25,984 nucleotides of DNA from Paulinella micropora (GCA_009731375.1 BJOX01000115.1:195569-221552); one strand, 5' to 3'. Shown: positions 1 through 10,326, numbered from the stretch's first letter. The notes: generated by a model from the letters alone, not told the origin. Numbers and translations are program-made.

Positions 1-132
1 ATCTGCACATGCGCCTCCATCGTCTCACCCGTGAGGGGAGTACGAAGAATTGACGATAGGCTCTAATGACACCCCCGCAAGGGCAGTTCCAACACTTCCA
101 GACGGACCGGTATGTTCAATGAAAATACTGGT

Positions 133-204
133 GGCACCGACGGGAATCGAACTGGCGACAGGGCCCAGATGGTAGAACTTGACCACTGGGCTATCACGGT
201 GTCC
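133..204 (-). repeat. tRNA-derived sequence (SINE head or tRNA pseudogene)
   Basis: Read on the minus strand this stretch carries an A-box-like TAGCCCAGTGG (plus 183-193) and a B-box-like AGTTCGATTCCC (plus 142-153) at normal tRNA spacing. Its 3' end CGGTGCC nearly pairs with the 5' end GACACCG. The T-stem is badly mismatched, so a working tRNA is unlikely. A tRNA-derived SINE head with its body running toward position 1 is the best guess. No anticodon is assigned. Confidence 0.5.
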
Positions 205-208
205 AATA

Positions 209-261
<53 letters not shown>

Positions 262-361
262 TCATCATCATCATCATCATCATCATCATCGACAACAACA
301 ACAACAACAACAACAACAACATACATAGATACATGCATACATACATACATACATACATACA
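205..361. repeat. Compound trinucleotide/tetranucleotide microsatellite
   Basis: Consecutive pure tracts of AAT (205-260), ATC (261-290), AAC (291-320) and then ATAC (321-361). All frames are open because the repeat units lack stops in register; no gene is implied. Confidence 0.95.
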
Positions 362-379
362 TGCACATATGATATTCTT

Positions 380-740
380 GAGGCCGTCCGAACGGACGCT
401 CCAGCATTTGGCCCAGCAGATGCTATGTATGTTATGCATGTGCGTCATCTATGTTATGTATGTATGTTAGAAATAAGAGCGTCATTCGGAACGCCAGCAG
501 CTGGCGATGCAGGTGGCACGCTTGCTATGCGTAAGTATGATGCATGTTATATATGTACACGTCAAGCATGAGACCGTCATCCCGTCATCCGGAAATTCTA
601 GCAGCTGGCGTTTTCGATGGTATGTATCTATATTTTGTAGATAGTATGTATGTTGCGCATGTGTGTGATCTATGTGATGTATCTAGGTGATGTCATGAGA
701 CCGTCATGTGGAAACTCCAGCAGCTGGCCGTGCAGATGAT
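380..740. repeat. Degenerate ~100-bp minisatellite, four copies
   Basis: Four related blocks begin near 380, 477, 571 and 698. Each has a form of GACCGTCATxxGGAAxxxCAGCAGCTGGC followed by a GATGxxxG segment. They are separated by ATGT-rich spacer. Copies 3 and 4 share GAGACCGTCAT exactly. No protein gene is seen here. Confidence 0.6.
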
Positions 741-741
741 C

Positions 742-872
742 CTCTACACATACCATACATACATACATACATACATACATACATACATGCATGCATACAT
801 GCATGCATACATACATGACATACATACATACATAACATACATACATAACATACATACATACATACATACATA
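742..872. repeat. (ACAT)n microsatellite
   Basis: Interrupted ACAT tetranucleotide array with ATGC variants. The sequence 873-1020 after it is unique but shows no gene I can support. Confidence 0.95.
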
Positions 873-1020
873 CACACCGGCCTGTCCTGTGAGCAGGGCG
901 AGCGCTGTGCCTTCATGTAGGCCATACACCCTACCCGCTGTAGCTTTCGCTAGCCTAAACCAAACATGTAACACTTGCTGCCCATCCCTTGCCCGACCAA
1001 ACCACCCCCCCTCCCTTGCC

Positions 1021-1293
<273 letters not shown>

Positions 1294-1440
1294 GCCGCCG
1301 CGTGCAAGAAAGGTAGGGAGATAGAACAGATCAAGCATTGGCGTGGACCGGTTGTGTTGCACAAGAGTTTCCTGTGGTGCCCCATAGGCGAAAATTGTGG
1401 CGGGAGGTTCGTCCATTTGCGGCGGGGGCACGATCGGCAT

Positions 1441-1760
1441 CACCCCTCCTGGCCCCGGCCTGACCAGCACCGCCTGCATGCCTGCGCCAACCGTGTACAG
1501 CGATACAAGAAAAGGTAAAGGGTTGCTAAGTAGATTGGTAAAGATTGCTAAGTAGATTGGAAATTAGGCACAACGGGCATAACGCTGCCAGGCCCCGACT
1601 TGACCAGTACCGCCTGCATGCCTGCGCCAAGGAAGAAAAAAAAATGGAAAAGGTAGGTAGGTAGGCAGGCAGGCAGGCAGGGAGGGAGGTAGGTAGGTAG
1701 GTAGGTAGTCACGCCCCCGGGACCCGGCTCGACCAGCACCGCCTGCATGCCTGCACCACG
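1441..1760. repeat. Three diverged copies of a ~130-bp unit
   Basis: The core GACCAGCACCGCCTGCATGC, with small changes, recurs near 1460, 1598 and 1730. Each is preceded by a GGCCCCGxCT-type block and followed by CTGCGCCAA or a variant. GTAG/GCAG tracts lie between the second and third copies. It looks like an old minisatellite broken up by simple repeats. Confidence 0.6.
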
Positions 1761-1765
1761 ACATT

Positions 1766-1774
1766 GTATTGTGC

Positions 1775-1814
<40 letters not shown>

Positions 1815-1887
1815 GTGTGTGTATGTGTGTGTGTGTGTGTGCGGTAGCGATACGAAAAAAGGAATAAGTAGTAGGTAGGTAGGTGGG

Positions 1888-1952
<65 letters not shown>

Positions 1953-2032
1953 GCAGAGGCACACACGTTTGTACCTTGTGCGGGTTGGAATGCTGCGCTG
2001 GGCTGCAGGTGCTGCTCACCGGTGGAGGCCTA

Positions 2033-2110
<78 letters not shown>

Positions 2111-2263
2111 GTATATATACATGCAGACATGCACACGCACTTGTACCAGCGCGCACGACCAGAGCCAGCCTCCCGCCGCACACAAGGCCAACGCCACAGA
2201 CCCTGGCAGACATATATCGATCAATCAATAGATAGATCGATAGATAGATAGATAGATAGATAC

Positions 2264-2345
<82 letters not shown>

Positions 2346-2500
2346 GGATAGATAGATAGCTAGCTAGCTAGCTAGCTAGCTAGGTAGGTAGGTAGGTAGG
2401 TAGGCTAGGTAGGTAGGTAGGTAGGTAGGTAGGTAGGTAGGTAGATAGATAGATGAGATATCGCAAAGGATGTAGTCCTTGCAAAGGAACGCAGATTCAC

Positions 2501-2579
<79 letters not shown>

Positions 2580-2719
2580 TACACAAACACATACATACAT
2601 GCATACATACATAGATACATCCATCCATCCATCCATACATACATACACACATACATACATACATACATACATACATACATACATACATACATACATACAT
2701 GCATACATAAAAATATACA

Positions 2720-2751
<32 letters not shown>

Positions 2752-2770
2752 CATATATATATATGTATAT
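1766..2770. repeat. Microsatellite field: GT, GATA, CTAG, GTAG, ACAT
   Basis: GT tract 1766-1842; GATA tracts at 1876-1952, 2033-2110, 2229-2370 and 2505-2578; CTAG then GTAG 2358-2444; ACAT 2583-2770. Short unique islands at 1953-2032, 2111-2228 and 2445-2504 separate them. No gene seen. Confidence 0.95.
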
Positions 2771-3463
2771 ATATAGTACATACAAACCATAGCAATATCA
2801 GTGACTACACCAACGCCAGCCATCCTGCACGCGCAATCGTCAACTAGCCTCGTATGATAATGAAAAGAGTATACTGGCATGTGAAGTAGTAAGCTTTGAA
2901 GTACGATGAACAAAGACTTCAAGCGCTTGCTTCTCAGTCACTAGTGTCGTGGCTCCTGAGCATGCTCTTGATCGGAGCTTTCGCACGAGCCGTCACAGAA
3001 GCCACAGCCATCACGTGCGGTGCAGAATCGGCAAACGCCTACCTACCTACCTACCTACCTACCTACCTACCCACCTACCATGTTATAATACAAAGAGAAT
3101 ATTGGCATGTGACAGGACCGATCAGCTGGGGTCGAGCGCGGTAAGGCAAGCCATGGCGCCAAGAGCCATGCAGAGGCACACTGAGCTCGTTGATGTCCCT
3201 GTACATGGCCCGCACGGACCTGGGCAACATGTGCTACGTCAAACCTTAATATATGCATCATACATACATAGAGCGGCACACTGAGATCGCTGACTTCCCT
3301 GTACACGACACACACTCACCTCTGCAATAAAATATTGTACTGTCTTAAAATTTAATACACGTAATGTTATGTCATCATGTGTCTACGCTATATTCTTCAT
3401 ACTAGGATACGTTACATTACAATATATTATATTGTATGATATCATAGTAAAAACATGACAACA

Positions 3464-3465
<2 letters not shown>
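2771..3465. other. Low-repeat intergenic stretch, no gene recognised
   Basis: Mostly unique sequence with a CTAC tract at 3038-3080. Two weak duplicated motifs occur: an AAAGAGxATAxTGGCATGTGA motif near 2862 and 3090, and GGCACACTGAGxTCG with a trailing CCCTGTACA near 3176 and 3274. Open frames are under about 110 codons and show no family resemblance. Confidence 0.5.
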
Positions 3466-3508
<43 letters not shown>

Positions 3509-3526
3509 AAATTATANNNNNNNNNN

Positions 3527-3578
<52 letters not shown>
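3466..3578. other. Assembly gap in poly(A)
   Basis: A run of about 40 A, a short TTAAATTATA, ten N (3517-3526), then about 52 A. The N run marks an unresolved gap. True length is unknown and sequence on the two sides may not be adjacent in the genome. Confidence 0.95.
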
Positions 3579-3579
<1 letters not shown>

Positions 3580-3584
3580 ATTAC

Positions 3585-3968
3585 ATTACATTACATGCAT
3601 GCATGCATACATACATACATACATACATACATACATACGTAAATACATACATACTATGAATGTTATGTATATAGGTATGGGTATGTATGTATATATGAGG
3701 TGATCTTGTATGTATGTCATATGTATGTGTATGTATGTATGTATGTATGTACGTATGTATGTATGTATGTATGTATGAGATGATCTTGTATGTATGTATG
3801 TATGTATGTATGTACGTGCGTACGTACGTACGTACGTATGTATGTATGTATGTATGTATGTATGCATGTATGTATGCATGTATGTATGTATGTATGTATG
3901 TATGCATGTATGTATGTATGCATGTATGTATGTAATGTAATGTAATGGAATTTATGTATGTATGCATA

Positions 3969-4004
<36 letters not shown>

Positions 4005-4350
4005 TGTATGTATGTATGTATGCAGGTATGTAGGTATGTAGGTATGTAGGTATGCATGTATGTATGTATGTATGTATGTATGTATGAATGTATGTATGTA
4101 TGTATGTGTACGTACGTACGTACGTAACGTAACGTACGTACGTACAGTACGTACAGTACGTACGTACGTACAGTACGTACGTACGTACAGTACGTACGTA
4201 CGTACGTACGTACGTACGTATGTATGTATGTATGTATGTATGTATGTATGTATGTATGCAGGCATGCAGCATGTATGCATGTACGTATGCATGCAGGCGT
4301 ACATGCATGCATGCATGTAGGTATGTACATACGTACGCACGCACGTACGT
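3585..4350. repeat. (ATGT)n / (ACGT)n microsatellite field
   Basis: ACAT then ATGT arrays with short insertions, including a copy of TGAGATGATCTTGTATGT. The section 4108-4218 is mainly self-complementary ACGT and AGTACGT units, which makes it CpG-rich against an AT-rich background. No gene. Confidence 0.95.
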
Positions 4351-4359
4351 ACATACGTA

Positions 4360-5102
4360 TGTTATGTTATGTTAGTTATGTTAGTTATGTTATGTTATGT
4401 TATGTTATGTTATGTTATGTTACGTTATGTTATGTTATGTCATGTCATGTTATGTTATGTTATGTTAGGTTATGTTAGGTTGTGTTGTGTTGTGTTGTGT
4501 TGTGTTGTGTCGTGTGTTGCGTTGCGTTGTGTTGTGTCGTGTTGTGTTTTGTTATGTTATATAATGTAATGTTATGTAATGTTATGGTATGCTATGTTAT
4601 GTTAGTTATGTTATGTTATGTTATGTTACGTTATGTTATGTTATGTTATGTTATGTTATATTATGTTATGTTTATGTTATGTTTATGTTATGTTCATAAC
4701 ATAACACAACATAACATAACATAACACAACATAACATAACATAAAACATAACATAACATAACATATAACATAACATAACATAACATAATATAACATAACA
4801 TAACATAACATAACATAACATAACATCACATAACATGACATAACATGTTATGTTATGTTATGTTATGTTATTTTATGTTATGTTATGTTATGTTATGTTA
4901 TGAGTTATGTTATAATGTTATGCTATGCTATGTTATGTTATGTTATGTTATGTTATGTTATGTTATGTTATGTTTTGTTATGTTATGTTATGTTATGTTA
5001 TGTTATGTTATGTTACGTTGTGTTACGTTATGTTACGTTATGTTATGTTATGTTATGTTATGTTATGTTATGTTATGTTATGTTATGTTATGTTATGTTG
5101 TG
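4360..5102. repeat. Pentanucleotide (TTATG)n array with two strand switches
   Basis: TTATG units run on the plus strand to 4692, switch to the reverse complement CATAA from about 4695 to 4845, then return to TTATG from 4846 to 5100. Variants TTGTG and TTACG cluster in 4488-4545. The switch points are a TTATG-TT-CATAA junction and the perfect palindrome TAACATGTTA at 4841-4850. Confidence 0.95.
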
Positions 5103-5254
5103 TCCGAGCCATGTCCTGTATGTATCTATATATAATATACATATGTATGTTCTATGTGCATGTACTATGTATGATTCATACACACAAACGCGCACATACT
5201 GAATATGCATGGCGTTGCACAGCACAATGGGTTTTGCGGTGGACTTTTTGGAAA

Positions 5255-5749
5255 GGAGACCCATTTTGCCGTTCTTGTATGTGCGGATGGCGGAAACATC
5301 ATTTCTAATGCCATAAGTTAACGATGCAATGGAGAGTCGTTTGGCAGGCAGGTTTTAAAACCGGGTGAGCCTATTTGGCAAGAAATCTGGTCCAAAAATA
5401 ACAAGCCACTACCCGTGAAGTTCATGTAACTTTTTGTTTTGGAGAAATTTGTCTGCGTATATTTTCCCTTTCTGTCTTCTTTCTATTCTGGTCCTACTTT
5501 CTCCACTTTCTCCCCTCCCTTGCTTCCTTCCTCCTTCCTTCCTTCCTTCCTTCCTTCCTTCCTTTCCCTTCCTTTTCCTTCCTTCCTTCCTCCCTTCTTT
5601 CCTTCTTTCTGTCTTTCTTTCTGTCTTTCTTTCTTTCTGACTTTCTTTCTTTCTGTCTTTCTTTCTTTCTGTCTTTCTTTCTGTCTTTCTTTCTGTCTTT
5701 CTTTCTTTCTTTCTAGCCTCGTTTCTTTATGTTTCTTCTTTCTTCACCC

Positions 5750-5782
<33 letters not shown>

Positions 5783-6624
5783 TGTTCATACGGTCTACCT
5801 GCCTACCTACCTACCTACCTACCTACTTACCTACCTACCTACCTACCTACCTACCTACCTACCTACCTATCTACCTACCTACCTACCTACCTACCTACCT
5901 ACGTATACATACATACATACATACCTTCTACCGACCTACCTCTAGCTATTTGTCTGTCGACCTACCTACCTACCTACCTACCTACCTACCTACCTACCAG
6001 TACTCCTACCTACCTATCTACCTACCAGTTCGTCTGCAATTGCAAAGTGTGAGTCAGTGAGTGAGTGAGTGAGTGAATGAGTGAGTGAGCGAGCGAGCGA
6101 GTGAGTGAGTGAGTGAGTGTGTATGTCTGTCTGTCTGTCTGTCTGTCTGCCTGCCTGTCTGCATATATGCATGTATGCATGTATGTATGTATATTGACAT
6201 ATGTATGTATCTTTGTATGTATGTATGCATGTATGTATGTATGTAGTATGTATGTAAGAAGGTCTGTCTGTCTGTCTGTCTGACTGTCTGACTGTCTGTG
6301 TGTCTGTATGTCTGACTGTCTGACTCTCTGTCTGTCTGACTGTCCGGCTGTCTGTCTGTCTACCTGCATACATGTATGTATGTATGTATGTATGTGTGTA
6401 TGTGTGTATGTATGTATGTATGTATGTATGTATGCATGCATGCATGCCTGTATGTGTGTATGTGCGTATGTGTGTGTGTGTGTGTATGTGCGTATGTATG
6501 TATGTATGTATGTATGTATGCATGTATGTATGCATGTATGTGTGCATGTATGTATGTATGTATGTATGGCCCTGTCTGTCTGTCTGTCAGTCTTCCTGTC
6601 TGTATGTATTCAGACGTATGCATG
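5255..6624 (+). repeat. Left arm of a ~1.36-kb inverted repeat
   Basis: The outer edge begins GGAGACCCATTTTGCCG. The arm then contains about 270 bp of single-copy sequence, a TTCC/TTTC pyrimidine tract (5520-5725), CTGT, CTAC, ACAT, GTGA, CTGT and ATGT tracts, ending near CAGACGTATGCATG (6611-6624). The same order reappears in reverse complement at 22845-24200. In the single-copy part many blocks of 15-25 nt are identical, for example AACATCATTTCTAATGCCAT. Identity looks roughly 85 percent by eye. It may be the terminal inverted repeat of a DNA transposon or an inverted segmental duplication. Confidence 0.85.
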
Positions 6625-6711
6625 CATGTATGTATGTATGTATGTATGTATGTATGTATGTATGTATATGTATTTATGTATGTATATGTATGTATGTATG
6701 TATGTATGGCC

Positions 6712-6742
<31 letters not shown>

Positions 6743-6844
6743 CATATCTGTATGTATGTAGACATATGCATGTATGTATGTCTGTATGTCTGCATGTATG
6801 TATGTCTGTATGTGTGTATGTATGTATGTATGTATGTATGTATG

Positions 6845-6876
<32 letters not shown>

Positions 6877-7145
6877 TGTATGTATGTATGTATGTATGAA
6901 TGTATGTATGAATGTATGTATGGATGTAATGTATGTAATGTATGTATGTATGTATGTATGTATGTATGTATGTATGTATGTATGTATGCTATGCTATGCT
7001 ATGCTATGCTATGCTAGTATGCTATTTTATGCTGTGCTATGCTGTTCTATGCTGTTCTATGCTATGCTATGCTATGTATGTATGTATGTATGTACGTACG
7101 TACGTATGTATGTATGTATGTATGTTTGTATGTATGTATATATGT
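6625..7145. repeat. (ATGT)n and (ATGCT)n microsatellites
   Basis: ATGT array with TGTC blocks, then a pentanucleotide ATGCT array (6988-7076) and ATGT/ACGT. It lies between the left inverted-repeat arm and the 3' end of the minus-strand gene. Confidence 0.95.
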
Positions 7146-7304
7146 ATGCATGCATTTATTTATTTTTTTACTTATTACTTTTTTTAAAACATAGTTACTG
7201 ATTAATGTAATGAAAACACTTACTTCTATGTTCGGCGACGGTTAGCCAGGATACATCAAGTGATAAATAATTTAATTAAGCAGGTATACACTACCAAGAA
7301 AGTT

Positions 7305-7655
7305 TTATTTACGATTTGGGGGAAGAAAGCTACGAAAACTTGCAGAATTGAGGGGAGCACGAGTTGCACGAATGAACTCTGTCTGAGTAGTTGTTGTGTC
7401 TGACGGACTTGTTGTGTGTGATTTTGAGGCTGATTGTGCACGAAAGGGAGAGAGTGCAGAAAACAAGGTAAGGGGGCCCCATGGCCAAAAAGGAGAGAAG
7501 GTGGACAAGTTGGGTTGAGATCTCCCTGGGGTGGATTGAGGTATCTGATTTTGGAACAGAGCTGCTGGGAAAGAATTGTTTACAGTGTAATTATCACCAG
7601 CAACAGTAGAAGCAGCAGCAGTGGCAGTAGTAGCAGTAGTACCAGTAGCAGCAGA

Positions 7656-7740
<85 letters not shown>

Positions 7741-8444
7741 TGAGTACTTTGCTGCGACCCTTTCGCCCTCCTTGAAGTTTTTCTTTTTTTGTTTGCGGGT
7801 GCGGGTGGCTCTGCTGGTGTGTCTTGCACGTCGTCAAATTCACTACCTGCTAACACATTTTGCTCACATTTTTCTTCTTCGCCTGGAGAGCTTTGTTTGC
7901 GTTTCGTAGTTGTTTGTCTTTGGTTAGAACGACTTTTCTGGGATGCTGGGGGCTTGTTCCGTTCCCCACGCGGGACGAACCATTTGCTAGATCCTCCTTT
8001 TCGAGGTACATTACCATCTCGCTCACTGGATTGATTGGATGACTCTGTAGCCGTTGTTGAGTCTGAAAATTTTCTTTCGAACTCTTGGTAAAATTCCAAG
8101 CATAGGTTTTTCACAACCTACCACGTAAAGAGTCTTAGGTCTAGTCTGCAATTTTTTTAGAAAAGCGAGCATATTTTGCCAAGCACTATCATCCTTCATC
8201 TCTTCGTGTCGACTGTATGCATCAACAGCATTTTCCTCCAAAATACACTTGACCGCTGCTTCATGTCGCAGCTTGCCTATCCGAAGAGAATTCAATCGAT
8301 CCAAATATGGTTGGGCTGTTATTTTGTGTTTTGCAGATGCAGGCGTAGCAAGGTCACAGAGGAGAGTTGAAGTAATGGTTAGCTTTCCATCTCTTGTAAA
8401 ATCTAAAAATCTTTTGTCAAGATTGTATGTGGAACGCCAATCAC
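7305..8444 (-). pseudogene. Last exon of FAR1-like gene: helical region, basic Ser/Thr-rich tail
   Basis: The exon follows an acceptor ...TTTGAATAG|GT at 8446-8445 and runs to TAA at 7307-7305. The first part (about 8444-8115) reads DWRSTYNLDKRFLDFTRDGK and continues as charged, helix-prone sequence. The frame then moves by one base near 8115-8130. Removing one G from a GG there would join it to the second part, which begins NLCLEFYQEFERKF. The second part is rich in Lys/Arg, possibly nuclear-targeting, then has about 25 Thr and a run of Ala encoded by AGT/AGC trinucleotide repeats (7667-7741, plus strand). An AATAAA (7304-7309) overlaps the stop codon. I do not recognise the family of this part. 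The frame offset suggests decay, though an unseen intron is possible. Confidence 0.5.
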
Positions 8445-8499
8445 CTATTCAAAGACACACACATAAGAAATATGTATGTTTTCACACACAGATGCATAC

Positions 8500-8580
8500 C
8501 TTGTGTTTGAAGAAAGTAAATATGATCAGATTCGTTCAATTCCACACTAATCGTAGATGAAGTCTGTCCGTATGTTGAGG
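8500..8580 (-). pseudogene. Internal exon of FAR1-like gene (81 nt)
   Basis: Flanked by acceptor ATATATACAG (ending 8581) and donor CAAG|GTATGC (8500/8499). It is 81 nt and phase 1 at both ends, so it keeps the frame between the exon at 8905-9040 and the one starting at 8444. It encodes [20 protein letters not shown] and then YFLQTQ. Joined to the next exon it reads YFLQTQGDWRSTYNL. Support comes only from splice-site quality and frame continuity. Confidence 0.5.
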
Positions 8581-8597
8581 CTGTATATATGTTACGT

Positions 8598-8600
8598 GTG

Positions 8601-8645
<45 letters not shown>

Positions 8646-8686
8646 GTCTATCTATCTATCTATCTATCTGTCTATCTGTCTATCTG

Positions 8687-8722
<36 letters not shown>

Positions 8723-8827
8723 ATCTATCTATCCTATCTATCTATCTTATCTATCTATTTATCTATCTATTTATCTATCTATTTATCTATCTATTTATCT
8801 ATCTATTTATCTATCTATCTATTTATA

Positions 8828-8864
<37 letters not shown>

Positions 8865-8880
8865 ATCTATCTATCTATTT
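8598..8880. repeat. (ATCT)n microsatellite inside an intron
   Basis: ATCT/ATTT/CTGT tetranucleotide array. In the gene model it lies within the intron 8581-8904 of the minus-strand gene, between donor AAAC|GTAAGC and acceptor ATACAG. Confidence 0.95.
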
Positions 8881-8904
8881 ATGTTATTCCTTGAGCAAGC
8901 TTAC

Positions 8905-9040
8905 GTTTGCTGATCCAGTCGAAATCTTTCAGAGGAGCACCCAGGTCAGCAGCAAAAACAAAAGTTGGGTCTAGAAGAGCCAACGTTATTAAGGCTTTCA
9001 TGAGTCTGGCAGAGACAGAACCAGTTTTGTTCATTGTCAC
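8905..9040 (-). pseudogene. Internal exon of FAR1-like gene (136 nt)
   Basis: Acceptor TTCCTACCTAG|GTGACAATG (9042-9041) and donor AGCAAAC|GTAAGC (8905/8904). It starts in phase 0 and ends in phase 1. It encodes VTMNKTGSVSARLMKALITL, then LALLDPTFVFAADLG and LKDFDWISK. Spliced to the upstream exon the frame continues from SDELMET into VTMNKTG with no stop. Family not recognised. Confidence 0.55.
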
Positions 9041-9086
9041 CTAGGTAGGAAGGTAGGTAGGTAGATAGGTAGGTATATATATATGT

Positions 9087-9164
<78 letters not shown>

Positions 9165-9218
9165 GGATAGATAGACGGATAGATAGATAGACAGACAGGC
9201 ACACACACACACACATAC

Positions 9219-9287
<69 letters not shown>

Positions 9288-9290
9288 TAC
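9041..9290. repeat. Intronic compound microsatellite (GTAG, GATA, CA, GA)
   Basis: This whole 250-nt interval is bounded on the minus strand by GTATAT (9290) and CCTAG (9041). It consists of GTAG, GATA, CA and GA tracts, so the model has an intron made almost entirely of simple repeats. Confidence 0.75.
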
Positions 9291-9969
9291 AGTTTCCATC
9301 AGTTCGTCGCTAGGAGCAGGATTAGCCTGCAGACTCGCAAGCACTTTCTCCAATTCCTCTAGCTCCTTAATTACGTTTGCCTTGACAAGCATATAATTAC
9401 GTTTGGAGTTCTTTGCGAGGTAAAACTCCTCCTGCCTTTTCTTCAGCGTATTTGCGTAGAGTGTCGATTTTCCACGAATATGTTTGAGCTTGGTGTATGA
9501 GCCGTTCCTTGTCTTCATCTGACAACTTGCCTATTTTGGAACCACTGTATCGAGGATGGTTAGTATGCATGCCAGTAATCTTTGTCCATCTGTATGTGTC
9601 AACCTTTGTATCCTTTATGAAGTTAATCACGCAATTGCACCCAAACATTTTGGAGCTGGAATTTCTCTGCTCACCAGATGAGTGTTTTTTTGTGTGTTGC
9701 ATTCCGCCATGTTCACATCCAAGACTGCAGCATTTATTTTTCTTTGCTCCACGGCTACGAAATTCAACAACATCTCCGTCTACTCTACTGTTTTCCTTTT
9801 TGATTTTTGCGATCAGAGTCTTTATAACCCTTCCATGTGAAATCTTCCCCTTCAACAATTTCTTTTTTGTTAAATGTAAGAAGTTGTGTGTAAGAGAAGG
9901 ATCGCGTAGTAGCGTCTTGCATTTCTCGAGCAGATGAATTTTGGAATACAGGGGAAGGAAGCGGAGATC
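9291..9969 (-). pseudogene. Exon with FAR1/WRKY-GCM1-like zinc domain, two frame offsets
   Basis: The exon follows acceptor CTTATTTCTAG (9971-9970) and ends at 9291 before GTATAT. It reads SPLPSPVFQNSSAREMQD and, further on, KKEIVEGEDFTWKGYK, then shifts by one base in an A-rich stretch near 9815. The next frame carries KNKCCSLGCEHGG, GCNCVINF, a Trp, and TGMHTNH (about 9732-9555). This C...C-x21-H-x2-H order with the intervening Trp resembles the FAR1/WRKY-GCM1 zinc-binding DNA-binding fold found in FAR1-like factors and MULE transposases. A second one-base offset near 9435 (TTTT run) leads into NYMLVKANVIKELEELEKVL. Each offset is fixed by one base fewer in a short homopolymer. No MULE DDE core is seen after the zinc domain, so its role is unproven. 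Confidence 0.6.
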
Positions 9970-10066
9970 CTAGAAATAAGAATATAAGATGTGTAAATAT
10001 TAAGTAAGGAAATAACACATTATGATATAATATGTCCTGTGTGCATGAATGCATGCATTAACATAC

Positions 10067-10192
10067 AGAACTTGAAGTAGATTTTGTAATAAATGTTGCT
10101 TGTGTGAGCAGGATCTGTTCGTTCTCTTAGAATGCGCGTGCTTGATTGCAAAGCGCTATCTGGTGCTCGCATGGTAGATTTGGTGTACGTAT
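10067..10192 (-). other. Candidate internal exon, conflicting junction
   Basis: A strong acceptor CTCTCTTTCTCAG (10194-10193) and a donor TTCT|GTATGT (10067/10066) bound 126 nt of open frame, phase 1 at both ends, reading TYTKSTMRAPDSALQSSTRI. It fits in phase after the exon ending at 21516. Joined to the exon at 9969, however, the junction codon becomes TGA. It may be a skipped, alternative or decayed exon, or chance. Confidence 0.3.
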
Positions 10193-10199
10193 CTGAGAA

Positions 10200-10226
10200 A
10201 GAGAGAGGGAGAACCAGTGAGTGAGT

Positions 10227-10280
<54 letters not shown>

Positions 10281-10283
10281 AAG

Positions 10284-10326
<43 letters not shown>

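Noticed and set aside
133-204. Functional tRNA gene
   Set aside because: The T-stem has several mismatches and the acceptor stem is imperfect.
380-740. CRISPR-like spaced repeats
   Set aside because: The repeats are diverged, the spacers are ATGT microsatellite, and all context is eukaryotic.
2455-2485. Small hairpin GCAAAGGA...TCCTTGC as a regulatory element
   Set aside because: Short, single and surrounded by GATA repeats; such inverted repeats are expected by chance.
3581-4354. Long open frames of Tyr-Ile-His-Thr, Met-Tyr-Val-Cys or Ile-Tyr-Leu-Ser repeats, here and in most other microsatellites
   Set aside because: Tetranucleotide units without stops are open in several frames at once on both strands; there are no domains and no start or splice context.
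4360-5102. TTATG array as telomere or centromere repeat
   Set aside because: The unit is not a known telomere type, the array is short, heterogeneous and switches strand, and it sits among other simple repeats.
9291-9969. Complete MULE transposase
   Set aside because: Only the zinc-binding motif fits. I could not find a DDE core or SWIM motif in any exon.
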